Shown here piece by piece: positions 31,085 through 38,716 of a stretch of 38,716 nucleotides of DNA. Every line of letters starts with the position of its first letter. The first letter of the stretch is position 1. Position numbers and translations under genes: made by a program. The notes below the pieces were generated by a model. The model searched no databases, was not told the DNA's origin, and saw nothing but the letters and a program-made list of their open reading frames with translations. The stretch is from the NCBI GenBank assembly GCA_019694575.1, contig JAIBBR010000039.1, forward strand, positions 1 to 38,716. Reading direction: 5' to 3'. The DNA comes from Myxococcaceae bacterium (lineage in GTDB: Bacteria > Myxococcota > Myxococcia > Myxococcales > Myxococcaceae).

Positions 31085-32320
31085 TTATGCCATCTCCAAC
31101 ATCAAGAGGTCTGGGTTGCTCACGGTTTTGATCACCGCGTAGGCAAAGTCAGCCCCCACGGCGCCGTCGATTACCCGGTGATCGAACGAGAACGAGAGGT
31201 ACATCATCTGCCGCACCACGATTTCGTCTTTTTCGTTCACCACCGGGCGCTTACGCATGCGGTGCACGCCCATGATCGCCACTTCAGGGTGGTTGATAAT
31301 AGGCGTCGCGAACAACCCACCGGTCTGCCCAAGCGATGTAATCGTAAACGTACCGTTGGTGAGCTCTTCCATCTTCAACTTGCGCTCGCGCGCGGCGTTG
31401 CCCAAGCGCAAAATCTCTTCTGACAACTGCTTCAGGGTCAACCGGTCAGCATGCCGCACCACCGGCACTGTCAGCCCTTCATCGGTCGATGCGGCGATAC
31501 CAATGTGAATGTCACCGCGCACAATCAATTCTTGCGTCGCCTCGTCCATGTTGGCGTTCACCTGGGGGAACTGTTTGAACGCCCCCACCAACGCTTTGCA
31601 CAAGAACGGCAAGAACGAGATCTTCGGCAAACCCGCTTCACCGAGAGCCACGTTCATGCGGTTGCGCATGTCAACCAAGGGCGTCACGTCGACTTCTTCG
31701 ACGAAAGTGTAGTGCGGCGCGGTGAACTTCGCCTTCACCATCTTCTCGGCGATCTTCTTGCGCAGCCCCTTCAAGGCAATGCGCTGATCACCCTGACTTG
31801 ACTGCAACGGAGCAGACGGGGCCATTGGCGCCCGCGCCATCACGCCCGGAGCCAACACTCCGCCCTCGCGCAACGTCGCTTCGACGTCAGCCTTGGTCAC
31901 CCGGCCCTGCGGGCCGCTGCCCATGATGCTCGCCAAGTTGAGCCCGTGCTCACTGGCCATGCGGCGCGTGACGGGAGTCGCCAACACCTTGGCTCCGGCC
32001 GGCGCTTCACGCATCACCGGCGCGGCATGCCCGTTGCTGTTGCTCACCACCACAGCCGAAGCCGCGGCCGGCGCTCCACCCTCGAGCTCGAGCGTTACCA
32101 GGGGGTGATGCACCAGCGCGATCTCGCCTTCTTTGCCGTGCGTCTTCAACACCTTGCCCTTTTTAGGGCTGGGAATGGTGACGGTGGCCTTGTCGGTCAT
32201 CACTTCGACCATCGGCTGATCTTCTTTCAGCAGATCGCCTTCTTTGACGAGCCACTTGACGATTTCACCTTCGACCACGCCCTCACCGATGTCGGGCAGT
32301 TTGAACTCGTAAATAGACAT
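31085..32320 (-). CDS. Dihydrolipoamide acyltransferase E2 of a 2-oxoacid dehydrogenase complex
   Basis: E2 forms the core of the complex and carries the lipoyl arm. Order in 411 residues: one lipoyl domain with the modified lysine in EVMTDKATVTIPSP (K44); an Ala/Pro/Ser/Asn linker; the peripheral-subunit-binding domain, about 112-150 (VLATPVTRRMASEHGLNLASI ... GRVTKADV); a second flexible linker; and the catalytic domain from about 180 to the end, with SFDHRVIDGA (H381, D385). A single lipoyl domain fits branched-chain-type or small pyruvate complexes. The ATG at 32320 has GAAGG just upstream. It lies 18 nt after E1beta. Confidence 0.95.
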   Translation of the reverse strand: MSIYEFKLPDIGEGVVEGEIVKWLVKEGDLLKEDQPMVEVMTDKATVTIPSPKKGKVLKTHGKEGEIALVHHPLVTLELEGGAPAAASAVVVSNSNGHAAPVMREAPAGAKVLATPVTRRMASEHGLNLASIMGSGPQGRVTKADVEATLREGGVLAPGVMARAPMAPSAPLQSSQGDQRIALKGLRKKIAEKMVKAKFTAPHYTFVEEVDVTPLVDMRNRMNVALGEAGLPKISFLPFLCKALVGAFKQFPQVNANMDEATQELIVRGDIHIGIAASTDEGLTVPVVRHADRLTLKQLSEEILRLGNAARERKLKMEELTNGTFTITSLGQTGGLFATPIINHPEVAIMGVHRMRKRPVVNEKDEIVVRQMMYLSFSFDHRVIDGAVGADFAYAVIKTVSNPDLLMLEMA

Positions 32321-32338
32321 GAAACCTTCTTTCGAAAG

Positions 32339-33319
32339 TTAAGCAACGTAACGCGCGGTGTCTTCAATGCCCTGCAAGATGCGCGGAGCGAGCGGCAGGT
32401 ACTCTTCGTCGAGGGTGTACGGGAACGGCGTGTCCCAACCGGTGACGCGGCGAATCGGAGCCTCGAGATTCACGAAGCAGCGCTCTTGCAACAACGCGGC
32501 GATCTCTCCGCCCAAACCACAGGTGCGCGGCGCTTCGTGCACAATCACCGCACGGCCGGTCTTCTGCACGCTGGCCACCAAGGTGTCGATGTCCAACGGC
32601 CACAACGTGCGCAGATCAATGAGCTCGCACCCAATGCCTTGCGACGCGGCTTCTTCGACGGCCTGACTCGCTTCGTGCACCATCGCCCCGTAGGCGATCA
32701 CCGTCAGCTGATCACCTTCGCGCATCACCGAAGCTTCACCCAACGGCACTTCGTAGTCGCCTTCGGGCACTTCGCCCTTCGCCGCGCGGTACACGCGCTT
32801 GGGCTCGAAGAAGATCACCGGGTCATTCTGACGCAGCGCCGCGAGCAACAACCCCTTGGCGTCGTACGGGTTCGACGGTGCCACCACGCGCAAACCAGCC
32901 TGATGAATGAACAACGCCTCGGGGCTCTGCGAATGGTACAGGCCGCCTTTGATGCCTCCGCCAAAGGGAGTGCGAATGACCACTGGCGCGGTGTACTGCC
33001 CCGCCGAGCGGTAGCGCATTTTTGCCAGCTCACTGACGATCTGATCGAACGCGGGGTAAATGAAGTCTGAAAACTGAATTTCAGGCACCGGCTTCAGGCC
33101 GTACAACGCCATGCCGATCGCCGTGCCGATAATGCCTCCTTCGGCCAAAGGCGTGTCGATCACCCGTTCCGGCCCAAATTCCTCGTACAGGCCGGCCGTG
33201 GCGCGAAAGACTCCTCCAAATTTGCCGACGTCTTCGCCCATCACCACGACGCGGTTGTCGCGCCGCATTTCGAGTCGCAAAGCGTCGTTGACGGCTTGGA
33301 GCAAGTTGAGGGTTGGCAT
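32339..33319 (-). CDS. 2-oxoacid dehydrogenase E1 beta subunit
   Basis: Partner of E1alpha in ThDP-dependent decarboxylation. The 326 residues begin TLNLLQAVNDALRLEMRRD and contain VVMGEDVGKFGGVFRATAGL, DTPLAEGGIIGTAIGMA, EIQFSDFIYPAFDQI, GGLYHSQSPEALFIHQAGL (with the conserved HSQ) and the C-terminal transketolase segment VIAYGAMVHEASQAVEE ... IDLRTLWPLD. Two-subunit E1 enzymes of this type are common in branched-chain and many pyruvate complexes. It starts 3 nt after the lipA stop, so lipoate synthase and the complex are made from one message. Confidence 0.95.
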   Translation of the reverse strand: MPTLNLLQAVNDALRLEMRRDNRVVVMGEDVGKFGGVFRATAGLYEEFGPERVIDTPLAEGGIIGTAIGMALYGLKPVPEIQFSDFIYPAFDQIVSELAKMRYRSAGQYTAPVVIRTPFGGGIKGGLYHSQSPEALFIHQAGLRVVAPSNPYDAKGLLLAALRQNDPVIFFEPKRVYRAAKGEVPEGDYEVPLGEASVMREGDQLTVIAYGAMVHEASQAVEEAASQGIGCELIDLRTLWPLDIDTLVASVQKTGRAVIVHEAPRTCGLGGEIAALLQERCFVNLEAPIRRVTGWDTPFPYTLDEEYLPLAPRILQGIEDTARYVA

Positions 33320-33322
33320 GTT

Positions 33323-34261
33323 TTAAGTGGTGACCTCGGCAAGCGCGGTGCGTTTCTTTTCCATCAGGCCGCGCATGAAGAATTCGGCCGCGCGGTAGCT
33401 GGAGCGCACCAACGGCCCTGAGGCGACGTAAAGAAAGCCGAAGCGCTCGGCCATCGCCTGGTACGTGTCGAACTGTGCAGGCGTGACGAAACGCTCTACC
33501 CGCAAGTGGTACTGAGAAGGCTGCAAATATTGCCCGAGCGTGAGCACGTCGACGCCCACCTCGCGCAGCTCACGAAAAGTCTGCTCGAGCTCGGCGTCGG
33601 TCTCACCCAACCCGAGCATTACCGAGGTCTTGGTGTACATGTTTTGCGGGCGGGCCTTGAGGTGCTCGAGCACGCGCAACGATTGGCGGTACCCCGCGCG
33701 GCGATCGCGCACTTTCGGCGTCAACCGTTCGACCGTTTCGACGTTGTGCGCCACCACATGAGGGGCCGCCTCAGCCACCACGTTGAGCGAAGCCTCGACA
33801 CCTTGAAAATCGGGAATCAGCACTTCGACCGTGGTCGTCGGCGACTCGCGCTTGAGCGCCGTAATCGCCGCTGCGAAGTGGCTGGCGCCGCCGTCAGGGC
33901 GATCGTCGCGATTCACCGACGTCACCACGATGTATTTGAGCTGCAATTCTTTCACCGCACGGGCCAAATTTTCTGGCTCATGGGGGTCGAGCGGAGGCGG
34001 CGCTCCGACTTTTACGTGGCAGAACCGGCAGGCCCGGGTGCAAACCTCGCCCATCAGCATCACCGTGGCGGTGCCACCCGACCAACACTCGGCGATATTG
34101 GGACAACGGGCTTCTTCGCAGACGGTGGCCAACTGAGTGCTGCGCACGATGTCGCGCACCCGCTCATAACCGTCGCCATGCGGCAGCCGAACCTTCAGCC
34201 AGTCAGGCTTGCGGCTGGTGGTGCCAAGCTGCGGCAATGAAAAGCGATCGGGAGTGGCCAC
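33323..34261 (-). CDS. lipA: Lipoyl synthase
   Basis: LipA is a radical-SAM enzyme that inserts two sulfurs into octanoyl groups on E2 and GcvH. Both iron-sulfur clusters are visible in the 312 residues: the auxiliary site CEEARCPNIAEC (C48, C53, C59), and the radical-SAM site CTRACRFC (C74, C78, C81). The RSSY ending that supplies the serine ligand is at about 289. The GTG at 34261 has AGAGG 5 nt upstream. It is the first gene of the operon with E1beta, E2, E1alpha, the ClpX-like protein and LipB-Nudix. A strong hairpin precedes it. Confidence 0.97.
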   Translation of the reverse strand: MATPDRFSLPQLGTTSRKPDWLKVRLPHGDGYERVRDIVRSTQLATVCEEARCPNIAECWSGGTATVMLMGEVCTRACRFCHVKVGAPPPLDPHEPENLARAVKELQLKYIVVTSVNRDDRPDGGASHFAAAITALKRESPTTTVEVLIPDFQGVEASLNVVAEAAPHVVAHNVETVERLTPKVRDRRAGYRQSLRVLEHLKARPQNMYTKTSVMLGLGETDAELEQTFRELREVGVDVLTLGQYLQPSQYHLRVERFVTPAQFDTYQAMAERFGFLYVASGPLVRSSYRAAEFFMRGLMEKKRTALAEVTT

Positions 34262-34280
34262 GTGCGCCTCTTATCTCGGG

Positions 34281-34309
34281 CCAAACACCGCGTAAACGCT
34301 TGTGTTTGG
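34281..34309. promoter_or_regulatory. Long inverted repeat upstream of lipA
   Basis: CCAAACAC (34281-34288) is complementary to GTGTTTGG (34302-34309), and inside it GCG (34290-34292) and CGC (34297-34299) add a second stem over a TAAA loop. It lies about 20 bp before the lipA GTG and some 50 bp after the VWA gene stop. There is no following T run on the minus strand, so an operator or leader structure is at least as likely as a terminator. Confidence 0.4.
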
Positions 34310-34358
34310 GCTCTCAAGCCGCGGTGCTCTGCCCTCGAGAAGAACCCTTGGCTTCCGA

Positions 34359-37300
34359 CTAATTAATTCCCACCCCACAGGAGCATGTCGACGGGTTGCA
34401 AATTTCGCCCGCCAAACAGCCTCCGCAGTCGGGTTTGCAAACGCAGGCACACGCGTTGGTGTCAGGCTGATACGTCACGCCGCAATTCAAGCTTGCGGTG
34501 TCGCAGACGCAGCCACAGACCCCTGCTCCGTTTTGAAAGCGGTAACCCAAACCGCAGGTCGCCGTCTGCAGGCACTCGCAGGAGCAATCGGTGGTGTTGC
34601 ATTGCTCGAAGCTGCCGCAGGTACCGCCACAGTCGGCGGTGCAAACGAAGTCGCACACCAAACGGTTCGGGTTGCACACCTTGCCAGCGGGCCCGTTGCC
34701 GCCGCAGTCGGGTGGGCACTCGCAGACATTGAGTTGCAAGTTGCAGGTCAACTTGCCACGGCAAAAGTCGGCCTCGGTCGTGGAATAGAAAGGGTCCATC
34801 GAGCAGGGAGGTGGGTTGCCACCTGGGTTGGGCGTGGTATCGACCCAGTACTTGTACGACACCGCCGCTTCTTGCGTGCCTGCCGCGGGCCGGCAGTCGC
34901 CGAAGAGCGAAAGCGTCTGGTTGATGCCGTCGAAGTCGAAGCCATGCGTGGTGCTGCGGGGAATATTGTCTTTGTTGCAGTTGGCGCCATTTAGCACTTG
35001 CGACATCGCCACCTTCACTGAAGCGCCAATGGGCGGCTTCTTCATTTTGTAACCACTTGCCGCGATCGCCGCGTTGATGATGCGATTGACCGACGTGCCA
35101 ATCGACGTGGCGTCGTTGATTGAACCCCGCACCCCTTGGCTGGCGCTAATGATCTGCGCGTGGCGCTGCGGGCTGGCTTGATCTTCGCCGTTGCAGGTTT
35201 GAACGCCGGTACGGTTGCTGTTGGTGTCGGGGCCTTCTGGGCACACAATGCCGTGCACCACGATTTTCGAAGCGAGCTTGTTGGTGGGCGCCGAATTGGC
35301 CGTGCCCGAAAAGAAATCGGTGAAATTCGAAATCGCTTCGCACGCCGGGCTGCCCGTGCGCACGCAGTTCGAGTTGGTGCTCGAGTAACCGGTGGTTTGA
35401 TCATCGGCGTCACCCAACAAAATGACGACCAGCTGCGCATCAGCGCGCACTCGGGCGGCCATGGTGGTCGCCGTGGCGGGAGTCATGTCGTCGATCGCAT
35501 GGCGCGCCGCACCGAGCAGGCCTTCACTGCCACTGCCGCAAATACCGACCCACCCCGTATTGACGGCGCGGCAGGCTTCTCCGTTACCGCATTGCTGGTT
35601 GCTGTCGGTGCAGTTGACGTTGGCTGTGAGCCACCCTTGAAAAGTCGAAACCGCATTGGCGTCACCTTTGGCCACGAAGCCGCGCAGTCGGTTTGAGTTC
35701 TGCTCGCCCGACACGTGGTAGCTGGTGGTGACCAGGGCAATGCGCCAATCGAGCGAAGAGTTATTGAGCGCACTGGCAACGGCGGTGGCCGTGCTGGCCA
35801 ACGCGTTTTGCGACGACGCCATCGACCCCGAGTCGTCGACCACGAAGAGAAAGTCGACCTTGCCCGTACTGGGGCTGAACTTCTCACACTGCACCGCGGT
35901 GGCGTCACCAAACTGCGCCACAGCCGAGCCACCCGCGGTGTCAGACATCGAGAACAGCGGGCCCCCGCTGTAGTTACTCACCGGGGTGAGCGCGATCACC
36001 ACCACCAATGCGCCGTTGGTGCGGTGAATGTACTCCGCTTGGAGCATGAAGTTACCATTGACGCCGCCCATGCCGCTCAACACACCCGCTCCCGCCCCCA
36101 CCAAACGGTTCGCCAAGGCATTGGCATGTGCCTTCACGTCGGTACTCTGGGTCTGCGTGTAGAAAGCCTGCAGCGCTTGAATGTGGTCCCACGTTTGGAA
36201 CGACTGGGTGAGCGGCGGGCTGACCGGGCCCTCCATGGTGATGGCCGGCAACAGGGCCGCTTCGTCGAGTGTCGCCGAAGTTGAACCGGTGGGAGGCGTT
36301 TGCCGCCACGCCAAGAACGCCACCTTGTGGGTGGGATCGTAGCCCATCAGGCCGCGCTTGGTGCCGCCCACGGTCATGGTCTGAATTTCAGTGAAAGTGC
36401 TGGGCAGACCGAGCTGAATGTCGGGGTCGCTTTCAGCAGCAAACACCAAAGGTCGCAGCTTGGCGGCGGTACAAACCTGAATGGCCGGGCCGCTCATGTC
36501 GTTGACCTTGGGGTCCAACTCGCCTGGGTCAGTTTTGCCGTTTTGATTTACGTCTTCAGCACCGTCGTCGATACCGTCGCCATCGCTGTCGGGCGCACGC
36601 GGGTCGGTCGTCGACATGCCGTCAGCATCGACTGTTACGCCCACGCAATTCACCGCGTCGGCGATATTGGCCGTCTGCAGCCCAACCTCCACACCGTCGC
36701 TGATGCCGTCACCATCGGTGTCGCGCTTTTTCGGGTCGGTCTCGCCCATGTCGAGCACGCCGTTGCCGTTGAGATCTTCACCCCGCACTGTGCCGATGGT
36801 CGGCCCATCGAGCAGACCATCGCAGTCGGTGTCTTTGCGTTTGGGGTTGGTCTCGCCGACGTCGAGCTGGCCGTTGTGATTCGCATCTTCTGCACCGTCT
36901 TTGAGCAGGTCACCGTCGGTGTCTGGGTTGTTCGGGTCGGTCTCGTTGGCGTCGACCATGCCGTCACCGTCAGCGTCTTCGACCCGGTCTAAAATGCCGT
37001 CGTTGTCGCTGTCGGGGTTCACCAACGGGCCGCAATCGCTCGCGTCGGTAGGGTTGGTCTCGCCCATGTCTTGGGTGCCGTCTTGATCTGTGTCTTCGGC
37101 ACTGTCGATGCACATGTCACCGTCGGTATCGGCCTTGGTGGGGTCGGTGTGGGTGACATTTTTTTCTACCCCATCGTTGATGAAGTCGCCGTCGGTGTCG
37201 CGTTTTCTGGGGTCGGTCTCGCCGGTGTCGACCACGCCGTTGGCGTTCAAATCCTCCTCACCGTCTTTCAGACCGTCACCGTCTGAGTCAGGCCGCGAGG

Positions 37301-37826
37301 GGTCGGTCTCGCCATTGTTGGCCGCACCGTCTTTATTGGTGTCTTCGACGCCATCGCCGACACCATCGGTGTCGCTGTCATTCTCAGTGGGCACCGTGCG
37401 TGAATTCGAATCGGCATCGCCCACGAAACCGCACCCGGTGTCGACGGAGCGGGTGCGACCCACTTCGACACCGTCTTTGATGCCGTCACCATCGGTATCG
37501 GCATTGGCGGGGTCAGTGCGCTTGCCGCCCGGGTAGGTGTTGCCAAACTCTTCAGCGTCGCTAAGCCCGTCGCAGTCGCTGTCTTTGGCGGCGTTACCCA
37601 GATCGTTGGGGTCGACGGTGATCTTCGGGCCGCCGTCGGAATTGACATTGCCACCGGTGCCGTCACCGCCGCCCATGCCGTCACCGCCACCAACGCCAGT
37701 GCTACCACCCGCGCCGCCGTTGCCGCCGCCGGTACCTGGAGTGATTGGCGGCGTACCGCACTGGCAACCGCCAAGGGCCACCCCGAGCACGGCGACCGCG
37801 CACCCTACTGATTTAAGGTTCAACAT
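34359..37826 (-). CDS. TSP3-repeat, VWA-domain, cysteine-rich surface lipoprotein
   Basis: 1155 residues. A lipoprotein signal ends in LGGC (Cys21). A Gly-rich linker (about 30-62) follows, then thrombospondin type-3-like calcium repeats of the DTDGDG-x-x-DGxE kind with NETDP/GETDP spacers (about 80-445). A middle region of about 200 residues has no recognised fold. A von Willebrand A domain (about 655-930) has an intact MIDAS, DDSGSM (D664, S666, S668). The last 150 residues hold about 28 cysteines in repeated C-x-C patterns (CECPPDCGG, CVCKPDCGG). It should be an anchored, calcium-stabilised adhesin-like surface protein. The start ATG at 37826 has a GAGGAAGGG upstream. The ligand is unknown. 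Confidence 0.85.
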   Translation of the reverse strand: MLNLKSVGCAVAVLGVALGGCQCGTPPITPGTGGGNGGAGGSTGVGGGDGMGGGDGTGGNVNSDGGPKITVDPNDLGNAAKDSDCDGLSDAEEFGNTYPGGKRTDPANADTDGDGIKDGVEVGRTRSVDTGCGFVGDADSNSRTVPTENDSDTDGVGDGVEDTNKDGAANNGETDPSRPDSDGDGLKDGEEDLNANGVVDTGETDPRKRDTDGDFINDGVEKNVTHTDPTKADTDGDMCIDSAEDTDQDGTQDMGETNPTDASDCGPLVNPDSDNDGILDRVEDADGDGMVDANETDPNNPDTDGDLLKDGAEDANHNGQLDVGETNPKRKDTDCDGLLDGPTIGTVRGEDLNGNGVLDMGETDPKKRDTDGDGISDGVEVGLQTANIADAVNCVGVTVDADGMSTTDPRAPDSDGDGIDDGAEDVNQNGKTDPGELDPKVNDMSGPAIQVCTAAKLRPLVFAAESDPDIQLGLPSTFTEIQTMTVGGTKRGLMGYDPTHKVAFLAWRQTPPTGSTSATLDEAALLPAITMEGPVSPPLTQSFQTWDHIQALQAFYTQTQSTDVKAHANALANRLVGAGAGVLSGMGGVNGNFMLQAEYIHRTNGALVVVIALTPVSNYSGGPLFSMSDTAGGSAVAQFGDATAVQCEKFSPSTGKVDFLFVVDDSGSMASSQNALASTATAVASALNNSSLDWRIALVTTSYHVSGEQNSNRLRGFVAKGDANAVSTFQGWLTANVNCTDSNQQCGNGEACRAVNTGWVGICGSGSEGLLGAARHAIDDMTPATATTMAARVRADAQLVVILLGDADDQTTGYSSTNSNCVRTGSPACEAISNFTDFFSGTANSAPTNKLASKIVVHGIVCPEGPDTNSNRTGVQTCNGEDQASPQRHAQIISASQGVRGSINDATSIGTSVNRIINAAIAASGYKMKKPPIGASVKVAMSQVLNGANCNKDNIPRSTTHGFDFDGINQTLSLFGDCRPAAGTQEAAVSYKYWVDTTPNPGGNPPPCSMDPFYSTTEADFCRGKLTCNLQLNVCECPPDCGGNGPAGKVCNPNRLVCDFVCTADCGGTCGSFEQCNTTDCSCECLQTATCGLGYRFQNGAGVCGCVCDTASLNCGVTYQPDTNACACVCKPDCGGCLAGEICNPSTCSCGVGIN

Positions 37827-37869
37827 TTGACGGCCCTTCCTCGTGTTTTCTCGACGCGGTTTCGGCCTA

Positions 37870-38577
37870 TCAGCGTGGTGAGATTATAGGCCTCTGCAAG
37901 TAATTTCGAACGAGCGAGGCGGCTTTCCACGCAGCCCCGCGGAGCGGTTCACCTCTTGCCAGATGTACAGCCAAGGCGGTGGCAAAACGACAGCCCGTAC
38001 CGCGGTGCGCTGCTGTACGGCCATGTACCCGTGTGCCCTGCAGCCGCTCTGCTCCCCGCGCGGTGAAAATGTCGTCGATGGCCGAAGCCCCACCCTTCAC
38101 CACCACGGCTCCGAAACCACGCGACACCAATTCGCTACCGCCTTCGCCAAGCCATGCCAGCTCGTCATGGTTCGGTGTCAGCACGCAGTGGCTCGCCGCA
38201 AAGCGCAGCACGTCAGTGGCATTCAACGTCGATAACCGCTCGCCGCGTGAAGTGTAGATCACCGGATCAATCACCAGGGGAACCTGGCTTTCTTTGGCGA
38301 CTCGCAAGACCCAGCGGGCGAGCGTACGGTTGGGTACGGCGCCGATTTTGATCGCGTCGACGGGCCCCACTGAAAGCACAGCGCGCAGTTGCGCTTCGCA
38401 TTGAGTGCTCTTCACCGCCGAGACCTCGAACTTTTTGCCCCCCTGAACGGTGAGACAGGTGGCGATACCAGCGAGCTGTGCTCCCAGTTGGTGCGCAGCC
38501 CAGGCGTCGGCCAGCAAGCCCGCGCGACCGGTGGCGTCCCACCCTCCCAAGGCCAAAATGCGAATGCTCTTTTTCAT
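37870..38577 (-). CDS. thiD: ThiD-like hydroxymethylpyrimidine kinase
   Basis: ThiD phosphorylates hydroxymethylpyrimidine (phosphate) in thiamine synthesis and salvage, a cofactor needed by the E1 enzyme of the neighbouring operon. The ribokinase-fold segments are LALGGWDATGRAGLLADAWAAHQLG, IKIGAVPN, PLVIDPVI, LTPNHDELAWL, VVVKGG and the catalytic-cysteine motif HRGTGCRFATALAVHLA near the end. The opening GGWDATGRAG departs from the usual GSDSGGGAG, so substrate may be altered. At 235 residues it is slightly shorter than typical ThiD (about 260). The frame opens at 38601; ATG at 38577 is preferred because the fold begins there and the stretch before it is a GC hairpin. No thiamine-pyrophosphate riboswitch blocks were seen. 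Confidence 0.85.
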   Translation of the reverse strand: MKKSIRILALGGWDATGRAGLLADAWAAHQLGAQLAGIATCLTVQGGKKFEVSAVKSTQCEAQLRAVLSVGPVDAIKIGAVPNRTLARWVLRVAKESQVPLVIDPVIYTSRGERLSTLNATDVLRFAASHCVLTPNHDELAWLGEGGSELVSRGFGAVVVKGGASAIDDIFTARGAERLQGTRVHGRTAAHRGTGCRFATALAVHLARGEPLRGAAWKAASLVRNYLQRPIISPR

Positions 38578-38583
38578 CGCCGC

Positions 38584-38599
38584 GCGGGCGCTAGCCCGC
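38584..38599. repeat. Hairpin at the 5' end of the ThiD-like gene
   Basis: GCGGGC (38584-38589), loop GCTA, GCCCGC (38594-38599): a perfect 6-bp stem. It falls in the first codons of the longest open frame and just before the preferred ATG at 38577. It could influence translation of the gene. Confidence 0.35.
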
Positions 38600-38601
38600 A
38601 T

Positions 38602-38716
38602 ATGTCACCGGTCTCTCGTAGCGAGACTGACAGGCTGTCGGCAGATTCGTGGTGGCGCACAGCGAAGGCGCACTTGTCGGTGCGCCGAGCGAGCACGCCG
38701 CGAAGGTGCCACAGAC
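38602..38716. other. Structured intergenic stretch at the right edge
   Basis: No coding frame is supported in these last 115 bases. GGCGCAC (38667-38673) and GTGCGCC (38680-38686) form a 7-bp stem over a 6-nt loop. GTCTC and GAGAC around 38613-38629 form another short stem. The string of palindromes resembles extragenic repetitive or insertion-sequence border DNA, but the window ends before this can be judged. Confidence 0.35.

Noticed and set aside
31946-33070. 374-residue plus-strand frame
   Set aside because: Antisense to E2 and E1beta; His/Arg-rich shadow sequence.
36550-37560. DNA repeat array in the lipoprotein gene
   Set aside because: The periodicity is explained by the coding of calcium-binding protein repeats, with silent differences between units.
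38578-38716. Thiamine-pyrophosphate riboswitch before the ThiD-like gene
   Set aside because: No CTGAGA or other conserved THI-box blocks on the minus strand.

Overview
The window reads as the chromosome of a high-GC Myxococcota (deltaproteobacterial) bacterium. This is inferred from gene content, not from a database match. The support is: an infC that lacks a standard start codon and appears to begin at ATC, with a long charged C-terminal tail, as in the Myxococcus xanthus IF3 (Dsg); a spoVG-prs pair; a TPR protein with an AgmX/PglI-like C-terminus; a large calcium-repeat/VWA lipoprotein; and many GTG, TTG and even CTG starts with 4-base gene overlaps. Most of the window is dense housekeeping DNA.

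Layout. 1-865 (minus): infC, with a leader hairpin and a ribosome-binding site for the next gene (probably rpmI) at the edge. 1084-4892 (plus): spoVG, prs, a family-1 glycosidase lipoprotein and an SRPBCC/DUF6265 protein. 4894-8699 (minus): the rpsP-KH-rimM-trmD ribosome/tRNA operon, preceded by a coiled-coil protein and a HupE/UreJ-like membrane protein. 8799-9893 (plus): a PlsC-type acyltransferase. 9903-16947 (minus): a nine-gene run of two TPR proteins, a NamZ-like muramidase, a degenerate phosphoesterase, nadD, a MutT-like Nudix protein, tdk, a long upp-like gene and hpt, most of it nucleotide and NAD salvage. 17003-19390 (plus): mutS2. 19391-20223: the only long gene-poor stretch, with a 10-copy octamer array, IS21-end-like repeats and a perfect palindrome; a small membrane protein follows. 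20524-24778 (minus): three overlapping genes, namely a lysine-rich-tail/OB-fold/chagasin-like protein, an outer-membrane barrel protein and RNase R. 24879-27848 (plus): moeA, ribA and a metallo-beta-lactamase-fold hydrolase. 27830-34261 (minus): lipA, E1beta, E2, E1alpha, a ClpX-zinc-finger P-loop protein and a LipB-Nudix fusion. 34359-38601 (minus): a 1155-residue TSP3/VWA lipoprotein and a ThiD-like kinase.

How the genes work together. The most coherent unit is the lipoate/2-oxoacid dehydrogenase operon. LipB (octanoyl transfer) and LipA (sulfur insertion) build the lipoyl arm on the E2 made by the same operon, and E1alpha/E1beta feed that arm; E3 is not in the window. Inside the operon sits an unusual protein with an N-terminal helical repeat, a ClpX-type C4 zinc finger and a P-loop domain that shows no clear Walker B. 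It is the best candidate here for an undescribed component, perhaps a quality-control or assembly factor for the complex. The second is the RNase R operon, whose first gene joins a histone-H1-like tail to two OB-like repeats and a chagasin-like domain. No CRISPR array, tRNA, rRNA or intact transposase was seen.
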